From Acidimicrobiaceae bacterium (lineage in GTDB: Bacteria > Actinomycetota > Acidimicrobiia > Acidimicrobiales > Aldehydirespiratoraceae): a stretch of DNA of 41,714 nt. Shown here one piece after another: positions 1 to 7,219 of the stretch. The stretch spans positions 1 through 41,714 of the forward strand of contig JABIQM010000297.1 in assembly GCA_018699415.1 (NCBI GenBank), given 5' to 3'. Below the pieces are notes generated by a model. That model had not been told where the DNA came from and made no database searches. It saw nothing but the letters and a program-made list of their open reading frames with translations. The translations under genes were made by a program, and so were the position numbers. Every line of letters starts with the position of its first letter. The stretch's first letter is position 1.

Positions 1-120
1 GGATTGGTTGTCGCCCGCTTCGCGGGATTGGTTGTCGCCCGCTTCGCGGGATTGGTTGTCGTCCGCTTCGCGGGATTGGTTGTCGCCCGCTTCGCGGGAT
101 TGGTTGTCGCCCGCTTCGCG
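1..120. repeat. Five tandem 24-bp repeats, each with a small hairpin
   Basis: The first 120 bases are five head-to-tail copies of a 24-bp unit (copies begin at 1, 25, 49, 73 and 97). The only visible variation is one C-to-T change in copy 3, in the 5' arm of its hairpin. Each unit holds the inverted repeat CCCGC-TTC-GCGGG. The array touches the window edge, so the true copy number is unknown. There are no unique spacers, so it is not a CRISPR. The unit is a multiple of three and is open in more than one frame, which is probably incidental. It most likely lies 3' of an unseen upstream gene. Confidence 0.9.
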
Positions 121-204
121 GGATCACAGTCTCGGGTATTGCGCGCCAGTCTGGCGGTTCGAGAGCCATCGTTCCAATACGGAATTTCAGAGCTGTTGCC
201 CGAT

Positions 205-244
205 TGTGAACGGTGTGTGAACGGGTCCCATCTGACCCTTCACA
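205..244. promoter_or_regulatory. Candidate operator upstream of glnA
   Basis: TGTGAACGG occurs at 205-213 and again at 216-224, exactly 11 bp apart. The second copy is also the left arm of an inverted repeat: TGTGAA-C-GGGTC (216-227) against GACCC-TTCACA (234-244), with a 6-nt centre. Known GlnR sites consist of half-sites repeated every 11 bp, and a GlnR-like gene lies just downstream, so nitrogen control of glnA is a reasonable inference. The half-site does not match the published GlnR consensus exactly. Confidence 0.45.
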
Positions 245-277
245 CGTGGCGAGACGCGCGGCACCCTGGGAATTGGC

Positions 278-306
278 TGCCCGTCCGGGCAAGCTTGTTG
301 GACGGC
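278..306 (+). other. Possible alternative leader hairpins before glnA
   Basis: TGCCCG (278-283) can pair with CGGGCA (286-291). Alternatively 278-286 can pair with GGACGGCA near 298-306, which ends about 20 bases before the glnA start. The two folds exclude each other. There is no U-tract, so attenuation is only a possibility. The rest of 121-325 shows no gene. Confidence 0.2.
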
Positions 307-325
307 AATTGCTGATGGAGCCAAG

Positions 326-1663
326 ATGCCACGTGAACAGGAATACGTGCTGCGAACCGTCGAGGAGCGCGGCGTTCGACTGATCCGCCTTTGGTTCACC
401 GATGTTCTCGGCAAGCTCAAGTCGGTCGCCATCTCACCCGCCGAACTCGAAGCTGCCTTCACCGACGGCGTGCAGTTCGACGGCACCGCTATTGATGGCT
501 TCTCCCGCATCCACGAATCTGACGTGCTCGCTCGCCCCGACGCCACCACGTTTGAACTCTTACCATGGGCACAATCTGACGAACCGAGCGGTCGGATGTT
601 CTGCAACATCGCCAACCTCGACGGATCGCCGTTTGAGGGCGATCCACGACAAATCCTTCGCCGCAACCTCGACAAAGCCCACGCCGCCGGCTATTCGTTC
701 TTCGCTGCTCCCGAAGCCGAGTTCTTTTACTTCGCCTCCGGTGACTCTGCAGAAGGCCCGCCGCAACCCCTCGACCATGCCGGGTACTTCGACCTCACCA
801 CCGGCGACGTGTCGAGCGATCTACGCAAGCGCACGATCCACATGATCGAGGCGATGGGCATTCCGGTCGAATACTCGTTCCACGAGGACAGCCCTAGCCA
901 GCACGAGATCGACCTTCGCTACACCGAAGCGCTCGACATGGCCGACAACGTCATGACGCTTCGGCTCGTGGTGAAGAAAACAGCGATGGAAAATGGTGTC
1001 TACGCCACGTTCATGCCCAAGCCACTCAACGGCGTGCAGGGCTCAGGAATGCATACACACTTGTCGCTGTTCGAGGGCGAGACCAATGTCTTCCACGACC
1101 CCGACGACGAATACCAGATGTCGACTACGGCCAAGCAATTCACCGCCGGCATCCTTCGCCACGCCCGCGAGATCACCGCAGTCACGAACCAGCTCGTCAA
1201 CAGCTACAAGCGGTTCGCCGAAAAGTCCGAAGCACCCCCCTACGTGTCCTGGGCGCGCAACAATCGCTCGGCTCTCATACGCGTACCGGTGCGAAAGCAG
1301 GGGAAGGCCGAGTCGGCCCGAATCGAATACCGGGCACTCGACGGTGCCTGCAATCCCTACCTCGCCTACTCACTGCTACTTGCCGCCGGGTTACGCGGCA
1401 TTGAGGAGGGCTACGAACTTCCGCCCGAGACAAACGTGAACCTCTTCGAGCTAACGGACCATGAGCGTCGAGAGATCGGTGTCGAGCCGCTACCACGCTC
1501 ACTCGACGAGGCGCTCGACCTGATGGAAGAGTCCAAGCTCGCCCGCGACACCCTCGGTGACCACGTCTTCGAGTGGTTCCTTCGCAACAAACGAGCCGAG
1601 TGGGCCGAGTTTTGCTCCCACGTCACCCCGTTCGAACTCGACCGGTACCTCTCCACCTGGTGA
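326..1663 (+). CDS. glnA: Type I glutamine synthetase (alpha-type, GlnA2-like)
   Basis: Makes glutamine from glutamate, ammonia and ATP in the cytoplasm. At 445 aa it is the usual length for GSI-alpha. Visible signatures are the metal-binding E130/E132 in PEAEFF, GSGMHTH at 239-245, NSYKRF at 292-297 and the R-E-x-R/NPYL segment around 332-346. Arg61 in DGFSR sits where Bacillus GS has the Arg that mediates feedback inhibition in the alpha class. The Tyr of the beta-class adenylylation loop is missing (region 370-380 reads NLFEL), so adenylylation control is unlikely. The ATG has GGAG five bases upstream. A GlnR-like regulator follows after 4 bp. The overall sequence resembles mycobacterial GlnA2 more than GlnA1. 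Confidence 0.95.
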   Translation: MPREQEYVLRTVEERGVRLIRLWFTDVLGKLKSVAISPAELEAAFTDGVQFDGTAIDGFSRIHESDVLARPDATTFELLPWAQSDEPSGRMFCNIANLDGSPFEGDPRQILRRNLDKAHAAGYSFFAAPEAEFFYFASGDSAEGPPQPLDHAGYFDLTTGDVSSDLRKRTIHMIEAMGIPVEYSFHEDSPSQHEIDLRYTEALDMADNVMTLRLVVKKTAMENGVYATFMPKPLNGVQGSGMHTHLSLFEGETNVFHDPDDEYQMSTTAKQFTAGILRHAREITAVTNQLVNSYKRFAEKSEAPPYVSWARNNRSALIRVPVRKQGKAESARIEYRALDGACNPYLAYSLLLAAGLRGIEEGYELPPETNVNLFELTDHERREIGVEPLPRSLDEALDLMEESKLARDTLGDHVFEWFLRNKRAEWAEFCSHVTPFELDRYLSTW

Positions 1664-1667
1664 GCTG

Positions 1668-2345
1668 ATGGATCCTCTGCTCGTCCACCCTGACCCGGCC
1701 CCACCGGAATTGGTCCAGGCCCTCGATATGGGTGGCTGGGCGTGGAAGGGCGCGAGCGATATCGATGCCGCTCGGCGAGACGAACCAGCTAACGGTTGGG
1801 TTGGCGCGATTGTTGTGGCCGGCTCCCAACCTGAGGAAGCATTCCGATTCTGCCGAGCTATCCGCTCCGGTGATGTCAACGTCGATTCCGTCTTGCTGCT
1901 AATCGGTGGCGGGCAGCTTGGCAGCCTCGACTTTCGCGAAGACGTTTTCGACGACTTCTGCCTCTACCCATTCCATCCCGTGGAGCTAGAAGCGCGTTTG
2001 AAGCACCAGTTCCGTCGGTCAGGTCGGGTCGCCCGAGCCGAGGTCATCGAATACGGGGCACTAGCGATGAACCTCGAGACGTATCAAGCGCTCATTGCCG
2101 GCAAGCCGCTTGACCTCACCTATATGGAGTATGAGCTGCTCAAGTTCTTGGCGTCACACCCGGGCAAGGTATTCACCCGCGAGACCCTGCTCAGCCGAGT
2201 GTGGGGCTACGACTACTACGGAGGCGCCCGCACAGTCGACGTTCACGTACGTCGCCTGCGCGCCAAGCTTGGCGAAGAACACGCCAACCTCATCCAAACG
2301 GTGAGGTCCGTCGGCTACAGCTTCGGCGCCAGCCGCTGGGCCTGA
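1668..2345 (+). CDS. GlnR-like orphan response regulator
   Basis: A 225-aa OmpR/PhoB-type regulator. The C-terminal winged helix (about residues 130-222) has the LLKFLASHPGKVFTRE, VWGYDYYGG and DVHVRRLRAKLG stretches characteristic of actinobacterial GlnR, the global nitrogen regulator. The N-terminal receiver-like domain is degenerate: the strand that should end in the phospho-acceptor Asp reads GAIVVAGSQ. Phosphorylation-independent control, as described for GlnR, therefore fits. The ATG at 1668 lies 4 bp after the glnA stop; a longer frame reading back into glnA is ignored because it would overlap the glnA 3' end. It is probably co-transcribed with glnA and may bind the site upstream of it. 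A non-GlnR OmpR paralogue is the alternative. Confidence 0.8.
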   Translation: MDPLLVHPDPAPPELVQALDMGGWAWKGASDIDAARRDEPANGWVGAIVVAGSQPEEAFRFCRAIRSGDVNVDSVLLLIGGGQLGSLDFREDVFDDFCLYPFHPVELEARLKHQFRRSGRVARAEVIEYGALAMNLETYQALIAGKPLDLTYMEYELLKFLASHPGKVFTRETLLSRVWGYDYYGGARTVDVHVRRLRAKLGEEHANLIQTVRSVGYSFGASRWA

Positions 2346-2390
2346 GTTCAGACCCTGAGGTCAGACACCTGCCGGAGCGGACACTGACCG

Positions 2391-2582
2391 CTATTCGTAG
2401 GGGTTGGTATTGGCGAGGGCGAGATACTCGTTGGGTTCGCCGGCATCGGTGACATTGTCGCGATCGCTGTTGCCCCCAACCAGGCTGCCGAGCACGCCAG
2501 CCAGTACCCCCATGCTCATCAGCACGCCAACAGGCATGGCGATGACGAGCGCAACGATCATGATGATGCCACCAATATCCAT
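2391..2582 (-). CDS. Small membrane protein, unknown function
   Basis: A 63-aa ORF. Residues 3-37 are almost wholly hydrophobic (one long or two short membrane spans), and the tail is polar and acidic and ends in NPYE. I do not recognise a family. No clear ribosome site precedes the ATG, so the start is tentative. It converges with the GlnR-like gene (45 bp between stops) and lies downstream of the RidA gene on the same strand. Clean hydrophobic composition over a full ORF in this gap favours a real gene. Confidence 0.55.
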   Translation of the reverse strand: MDIGGIIMIVALVIAMPVGVLMSMGVLAGVLGSLVGGNSDRDNVTDAGEPNEYLALANTNPYE

Positions 2583-2611
2583 GACGCTAGTTAAACCCAG
2601 ATTGTTGTCGA

Positions 2612-2630
2612 TTACCTATGCCTGAGGTAA
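2612..2630. promoter_or_regulatory. Inverted repeat upstream of the small membrane gene
   Basis: TTACCT (2612-2617) and AGGTAA (2625-2630) form a 6-bp inverted repeat with a 7-nt centre, about 30 bp upstream of the small membrane protein start. This is a plausible operator position, but no cognate regulator is evident. Confidence 0.25.
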
Positions 2631-2651
2631 GTAACCGGCAATAATTTCAGG

Positions 2652-2996
2652 CTAAACGGTGGCGACCGCTTCAATTTCGATCTGGGCACCGAGCGGAAGC
2701 TTGGCGACTGCGACAGCGGAGCGTGCAGGACGATGGTCCCCGAACTCCTCCACATAAATGTCGTTCATCACGGCATAGTCGGCCATGTCGACAAGGAAGA
2801 CGGTGGTCTTGACCACGTCGGCAAGCGACGCGTTGGCGGACGAAAGCACATCACGCAGGTTCACGAACACTTGACGAAGTTGGGCCTCGAGCCCTCCTTC
2901 GACGATCGCACCGTCGGCGAGACCGATCTGACCGGAGGTGAAAAGGAGATCGCCACCGCGGACGATGGGCGTGTAAGGACCGACTGGCTTGCTCAT
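2652..2996 (-). CDS. RidA/YjgF family enamine/imine deaminase
   Basis: A 114-aa protein covering the whole RidA fold. It has GPYTPIVRGGDLLFTSGQIG near the N-terminus and the PARSAVAV segment, whose Arg matches the substrate-carboxylate-binding Arg105 of E. coli RidA, then IEIEAVA at the C-terminus. RidA proteins hydrolyse reactive 2-aminoacrylate-type enamines released by PLP enzymes; the substrate range of this member is unknown. An ATG at 3002 is also available, but TAGGCT at 3004-3009 lies exactly 7 bases before the ATG at 2996, which fits a leaderless start there. It follows the molybdenum-hydroxylase fusion gene with 28 bp between. Confidence 0.88.
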   Translation of the reverse strand: MSKPVGPYTPIVRGGDLLFTSGQIGLADGAIVEGGLEAQLRQVFVNLRDVLSSANASLADVVKTTVFLVDMADYAVMNDIYVEEFGDHRPARSAVAVAKLPLGAQIEIEAVATV

Positions 2997-3003
2997 AGCC
3001 ATC

Positions 3004-3009
3004 AGCCTA
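3004..3009 (-). promoter_or_regulatory. -10 box for leaderless RidA transcript
   Basis: TAGGCT on the minus strand, seven bases before ATG 2996. It decides between the two possible ATGs. Confidence 0.4.
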
Positions 3010-3024
3010 ACGCCCGAGCGCCGG

Positions 3025-4569
3025 TCAACCAGTAGGCCAATCCTGGGCGCAGCCACTCGCGAGCCATGCGGCTGCGGCAACCGCAGCCATCACGGCATCG
3101 CTTCCATTGACCGGAGGCCCATCGTCAGACTCGATCGTGACGGTGATCAACGGCGTATCAACCGCTCGCAGTATCCCAAACGATCGGACAGTGAGATCAT
3201 GGATGACCCCGTCTGTATCGACGCCGAGCGACTCGCTCGTGACGAGTCCGAGCCCCATGTGGGCGGCTCCGATGCAATAGCTGCGCAAGATCGTCTCGTC
3301 GAGTGGAGCGCCGCAGCGGACGCGGACGTCGACCGAACCATCCTCGAGCACCGACGCAGTAGCAGACCCACCGCCGGGCGCAGTGATCCACCCGACATGT
3401 CCTCGAAGGCCAGCCAACAGCACCACCATCTCGAGCCATCCGGCGCCACGAATGGCAGCCGATGTCGGAGGTCCAGCGACTGTGACCTCTTCGACCTCCA
3501 AGCCGGGACTAACTGTTGTGATCACATCAGCGATGCCAGTGGTACGGGCAACTCGAACGATGCCGCTTCCGTCGGCGCGCACCCCTGCAGCGACCGGCGG
3601 GCGCTTCGGCCCACGATAAACGACGTCCTCGCGCGAGAAGAGCACGCGAACTGGTCGTCCGTGTTCATCGGCCAACCGGCGCGCCACTTCACCGACTTCG
3701 GAATTGACCTTGCCACCGAACGCCCCGGCGTTCTCCAGCGGCGAAACCGGCTCATCCCCAGGGGCACACCAGGCCGCGTCAGTCTCAAGATAACCGGGCT
3801 CGGTCCAACTCGTTCGCAACGTACGCGCCCAGTCACCCGCCGGCATCTCGATCGGCGGAGAGAATTCCGCAGTGGTACGGCGGCCCTGGACCTTGCCCGC
3901 AAGACGCAAGGCTTCAGCCCGGGTGGGAGCGACCACCCACTCGCCTGTCGACGCGTCGAGAACGGCAGCCAAGGCGTCAGCGGGAGCGGTGTCATCGGCG
4001 AACCCGCCTCGGCCAATCGCTACATCCGGATCAGTCGACTGGGCCGACCCGCCTTCGAGTTCAGCTCGCTGGGAAGCTGCCTCGGATCGGACCGCTCCGG
4101 TGGCTGTCGGGAAGGCTACCCAGGCATCAACAATCGGTTGCCATCCGGTGCAGCGGCACATGTGGGCGAGCAGCGAATCAGCAGCGACGCCGCGGTCATC
4201 GTGGCGTGCGCCCTTGGACCGCAGCCCTTCGAAGCGGCAGATGATACCTGGCGTGCAAAACCCACACTGGCTGCCACCAGTCTCGGCAAACGCATCGACC
4301 CAGCGATCAGCATCCGTCGTATCGATCCCATCAACCGTCGTGATCTCACGACCGCGCATTCGACGCACCGGCGTCACGCACGACACCCGAGGTTGACCAT
4401 CAACAAGCACCGTGCAGCAGCCGCACTGACCTTGCGGGGAACACCCGTCCTTGACCGACGTCTTGCCTGCCGCCCGCAGAACATCGAGCAAGGTTGCCGT
4501 CTCATCGTCGACGGCTACGGGCTCGCCATCGACGATGACCTCAAGAGAACGATGCGCATCGGTTGCCAT
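3025..4569 (-). CDS. [2Fe-2S] ferredoxin fused to a short molybdenum-hydroxylase domain
   Basis: A 514-aa fusion. Residues 1-150 are a xanthine dehydrogenase/CO dehydrogenase small-subunit module: plant-type [2Fe-2S] cysteines at C43, C49, C52 and C64, and the second cluster at C102/C105 (QCGFCTPG) and C138/C140 (CRCTG). Residues from about 185 resemble the molybdopterin large subunit, with GAFGGK, GRPVRVLFSRED and a C-terminal PPVNGSDAV segment. At about 330 aa that part is less than half the normal length. The usual AYRxxxR active-site loop and the late GEAG/GEPP glutamate region are not visible. It may be an electron-transfer or regulatory derivative, or a reduced enzyme. Tandem ATGs occur at 4572 and 4569; TAGCCT at 4577-4582 is 7 bases from 4569. 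Confidence 0.8.
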   Translation of the reverse strand: MATDAHRSLEVIVDGEPVAVDDETATLLDVLRAAGKTSVKDGCSPQGQCGCCTVLVDGQPRVSCVTPVRRMRGREITTVDGIDTTDADRWVDAFAETGGSQCGFCTPGIICRFEGLRSKGARHDDRGVAADSLLAHMCRCTGWQPIVDAWVAFPTATGAVRSEAASQRAELEGGSAQSTDPDVAIGRGGFADDTAPADALAAVLDASTGEWVVAPTRAEALRLAGKVQGRRTTAEFSPPIEMPAGDWARTLRTSWTEPGYLETDAAWCAPGDEPVSPLENAGAFGGKVNSEVGEVARRLADEHGRPVRVLFSREDVVYRGPKRPPVAAGVRADGSGIVRVARTTGIADVITTVSPGLEVEEVTVAGPPTSAAIRGAGWLEMVVLLAGLRGHVGWITAPGGGSATASVLEDGSVDVRVRCGAPLDETILRSYCIGAAHMGLGLVTSESLGVDTDGVIHDLTVRSFGILRAVDTPLITVTIESDDGPPVNGSDAVMAAVAAAAWLASGCAQDWPTG

Positions 4570-4576
4570 CATCGTG

Positions 4577-4586
4577 AGGCTACGGT
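4577..4586. promoter_or_regulatory. Overlapping back-to-back -10 boxes
   Basis: TAGCCT on the minus strand (4577-4582) serves the molybdenum-hydroxylase fusion and TACGGT on the plus strand (4581-4586) serves the redoxin lipoprotein. The two hexamers share two bases. Each lies 7-8 bases from its start codon, so both transcripts are predicted to be leaderless and to compete for polymerase. Confidence 0.45.
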
Positions 4587-4594
4587 CACTGCTA

Positions 4595-5458
4595 ATGAGT
4601 CATGTATGTCGACGCACGTTCCTGATCGGATCCGCCGCCATCTCTCTCGCCACCGCCTGCGGAAGCAGCAGCACTCCTGCAGCTGCACCCGAGTTTCTCG
4701 TCGTTCGATTTCCCGACGGATATCGGGCCGCCTCGACCATGATCGCCGGGATCGAGCAGCGCATGCCGTTCGCGATCTCTGACTCTGTCGACATCATGCG
4801 CGAGAGTGCGCCAGACCACCTCACATTCATTGTCACCCGCGGCGACACGGTGATCACTGAGACCTCGGTCACCGCACACCGCTCGGGCATCATCACGCCG
4901 TACTACCCACTGAAGGTGACGTTCCCCGATGCAGGCGCCTATGTCGTGTCATTGGCCGACTACCCCGACATTTCGCCCATAGACATTCTGATCGCCGACG
5001 CCGGCGAAGTCTCGCTACTTCAGCCCGGCGACCGCCTCCCCGCCATCGGCACGCCAACGCTCGATGACAGCCGCGGTGTCGTTGACCTCTGCACTCGAGC
5101 CATCGACTGCCCGTTCCACGACCACAATCTCAACGACGTTTTGGCCAACGGCCGGCCTACCGTGTTGCTCATCGCCACGCCAGGTTTCTGCCAGACCGAC
5201 ATCTGCGGCCCGGTGGTCGACCTCCTCATCGAGGAGGCGCCAGCCTACGACAGCATCGACTTCATCCACGCCGAGGTCTACGTCGACCCAGCCGACTTCA
5301 CCTCCGGTAAGTTCCCCGACACATCCCCCATCGTTGCATCGCTAGGGCTCCCTTACGAGCCCATCTTGTTCGCAGCAAACGGTGACGGCAAAATCATCGC
5401 CCGTCTCGACCTGGCATGGGACCGCGTCGAACTGAACGAGGCCATCGCAACGCTTTAG
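4595..5458 (+). CDS. Exported lipoprotein with thioredoxin-like (redoxin) domain
   Basis: A 287-aa protein. The N-terminus has a twin-arginine pattern (CRRTFLIG, residues 5-12), a hydrophobic run and a lipobox-like LATAC ending at C22, so Tat export and lipid anchoring are likely. Residues 30-130 form a beta-rich region I cannot name. From about 150 a thioredoxin-like domain carries the cysteine pair FCQTDICGP, spaced C-x4-C rather than the C-x2-C of thioredoxin or C-x3-C of SCO1. It also contains DLCTRAIDCPFHDH, which may bind metal. The role is probably extracytoplasmic thiol or metal redox chemistry. It starts 25 bp from the divergent molybdenum-hydroxylase fusion. TACGGT at 4581-4586 lies 8 bases before the ATG. 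Confidence 0.75.
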   Translation: MSHVCRRTFLIGSAAISLATACGSSSTPAAAPEFLVVRFPDGYRAASTMIAGIEQRMPFAISDSVDIMRESAPDHLTFIVTRGDTVITETSVTAHRSGIITPYYPLKVTFPDAGAYVVSLADYPDISPIDILIADAGEVSLLQPGDRLPAIGTPTLDDSRGVVDLCTRAIDCPFHDHNLNDVLANGRPTVLLIATPGFCQTDICGPVVDLLIEEAPAYDSIDFIHAEVYVDPADFTSGKFPDTSPIVASLGLPYEPILFAANGDGKIIARLDLAWDRVELNEAIATL

Positions 5459-5497
5459 CAGAGATGCAGCCTTGCTTCGAGCAAACGCCGCAACTCG

Positions 5498-5818
5498 TTA
5501 GCTAAAGGACGAACCGCAGCCACAGGTGCGCTGGGCGTTGGGGTTGTCGATCGAGAAGCCGGCGTCTTGGAGACCATCTTTGTAGTCGAGGGTTGCACCC
5601 TCGAGAAGCTGGGCGGACGACGGGTCAACGACCACGCCGACGCCGTTGTAATCAGCGATGAGATCTTCGGTGTCACGGTCGGTGTCGAAGTACATCTCGT
5701 AGGAAAAACCGCTACATCCACCAGGGCGCACGGCGACACGAAGGGCAAGGCCATCTTCGCCTTCAGCGCTGATGAGTTCGCCAACTTTGCCTACGGCACG
5801 ATCGGTAAGGGTGATCAT
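5498..5818 (-). CDS. HesB/IscA/ErpA-type iron-sulfur cluster insertion protein
   Basis: A 106-aa A-type carrier. It has the three conserved cysteines C35 (GGCSGF) and C99/C101 (TCGCG), which bind or hand over [2Fe-2S]/[4Fe-4S] clusters in this family. The length is standard. AGGAG lies 7 bases before the ATG at 5818. It is divergently arranged with mrp, another Fe-S carrier gene, 86 bp away, suggesting joint demand for cluster delivery. It converges with the redoxin lipoprotein. Whether it is the ErpA or IscA orthologue cannot be decided from sequence alone. Confidence 0.93.
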   Translation of the reverse strand: MITLTDRAVGKVGELISAEGEDGLALRVAVRPGGCSGFSYEMYFDTDRDTEDLIADYNGVGVVVDPSSAQLLEGATLDYKDGLQDAGFSIDNPNAQRTCGCGSSFS

Positions 5819-5892
5819 GGTGAGCTCCTATGAGTGTCGGGCGGGAATGAACCCGCGTACCGGTGAGCAAGAGTGTACCGCCAGATATTCCC

Positions 5893-5898
5893 TAAGCT
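5893..5898 (+). promoter_or_regulatory. -10 box for leaderless mrp transcript
   Basis: TAAGCT is followed after six bases by the second of two adjacent GTG codons. This favours 5905 over 5902 as the mrp start. Confidence 0.4.
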
Positions 5899-5904
5899 GA
5901 AGTG

Positions 5905-7083
5905 GTGCCCCACATCGCACCCCCGACCACCGAGCATGTCATGGGTCTTTTGCGTGGCGTGATTGACCCAGAGCTTGGGTCTGACATCGTCGAGTTGGGC
6001 ATGGCCAAGGGCGCTCAGGTCAGCGAGGACGGCGTCGTTGTCCTCGAGATCGCACTCACTACGTCGGGCTGTCCGCTGCGAGCGCAGATCCAAAAAGACA
6101 TCCGCAGCCGCCTCACCAACCTTCCCGGTGTCACCAGGGTGAAAATCAACTGGGGCGAGCTCACCCAAGACGAACGGGCTGAGGCGATGTCCAAGGCGCG
6201 CTTCAACGTCAGCCAGGATGCCCCTGACACCGCCATCCCCCCCACCACCAAAGTTGTGATGATTGCGTCGGGCAAGGGTGGTGTCGGCAAGTCGTCGATC
6301 ACCACCAACCTCGCCGCTGCTCTCGCCGAAAAAGGCTACGCCGTCGGTGTGATGGACGCAGATATCTGGGGCTTCTCCGTGCCGCGCATGCTTGGCGTCG
6401 AAGGCGATCTGCTCTCTGTTGAGGGCAAGATTCAGCCGCTGGTTCGCGAGATCGGCGAGGGCCGAGTCGAGATCGTGTCGATGGGCTTTCTTGTCGCCAA
6501 GGAAGACTCCGCCCTCATGTGGCGAGGACTCATGCTGAACCGTGCCGTTCAGCATTTCTGCCAAGACGTCGGCTGGCCTGATGACCTTGACTATCTTCTG
6601 ATCGACATGCCGCCAGGCACCGGCGACGTCCAGATGGGTCTCGCCAAGATGCTTCCGCGAGCCGAGATGGTGATCATTACCACTCCGGCTCTGAATGCTC
6701 AGAAGGTGGCAGCGCGCGTCGCCGATATGGGCCGCAAAAATTACCTCCGCATCGTGGGTGTCATCGAGAACATGACCGAGTTCGTTGCCCCGGACGGGTC
6801 CCGCCACGCGCTATTCGGTGCTGGTGGTGGGCAGCAACTCGCCGACGACATCGGTGTTCCGCTCCTCGGCAGTGTTCCCATCGAGCCAATCGTCAGCGCC
6901 GGCGGTGATACCGGCGAACCCGCCTCTCTCGGTGAGGGTGATGCCGCCGACGTGCTGCGGGGGATCGCTACCGCGATCGCCGAGGAGTACGTACCCCCGA
7001 TCGAAATGGCCGGCTGTAGCGCCCGCATGCTCGACGCGGCCGTGGCCGCCCTCGACCAACTCGACCTCGACGAATCAGCCTGA
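5905..7083 (+). CDS. mrp: Mrp/NBP35-family Fe-S carrier ATPase (ApbC)
   Basis: A 392-aa protein with an N-terminal MIP18/DUF59 domain (about 1-85, with TTSGCPL near residue 55) and a P-loop ATPase domain with deviant Walker A GKGGVGKSS at 123-131 and DMPPGTGD further on. Mrp/ApbC proteins load Fe-S clusters onto apo-proteins using ATP. The CPxC pair that binds the bridging cluster in classical members is absent: the matching place reads VIENMTEFVAPDGS. GTG codons at 5902 and 5905 are both possible; the -10 spacing favours 5905. It is divergent from the IscA-type gene. Confidence 0.92.
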   Translation: MPHIAPPTTEHVMGLLRGVIDPELGSDIVELGMAKGAQVSEDGVVVLEIALTTSGCPLRAQIQKDIRSRLTNLPGVTRVKINWGELTQDERAEAMSKARFNVSQDAPDTAIPPTTKVVMIASGKGGVGKSSITTNLAAALAEKGYAVGVMDADIWGFSVPRMLGVEGDLLSVEGKIQPLVREIGEGRVEIVSMGFLVAKEDSALMWRGLMLNRAVQHFCQDVGWPDDLDYLLIDMPPGTGDVQMGLAKMLPRAEMVIITTPALNAQKVAARVADMGRKNYLRIVGVIENMTEFVAPDGSRHALFGAGGGQQLADDIGVPLLGSVPIEPIVSAGGDTGEPASLGEGDAADVLRGIATAIAEEYVPPIEMAGCSARMLDAAVAALDQLDLDESA

Positions 7084-7219
7084 TACCCGGACGAACTCGC
7101 GCACGGAGACCTCGAAAAGAGAGACAACGTCGCACGAGTTCAAGATCCGGGACTCCTCAATTCGCTACCAGCGGCTGCCGATTGAGCCCGGCAGGTCGTT
7201 AGAAGAGAGGCGACAGAGG

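Noticed and set aside
1-120. CRISPR array
   Set aside because: Repeats are directly contiguous with no variable spacers, and no cas genes are present.
4451-4594. N-terminal extension of the redoxin lipoprotein
   Set aside because: It would bury the signal peptide and overlap the divergent gene. The ATG at 4595 gives a proper lipoprotein N-terminus.
2989-4782. 597-aa plus-strand ORF
   Set aside because: It lies antisense to the RidA and ferredoxin/Moco fusion genes, is rich in His/Arg/Ser with no domain, and overlaps the divergent promoter. It is a GC-driven shadow.
5815-6807. 330-aa minus-strand ORF antisense to mrp
   Set aside because: It is the complement of a clear Mrp ATPase and shows only scattered His/Asp-rich sequence.
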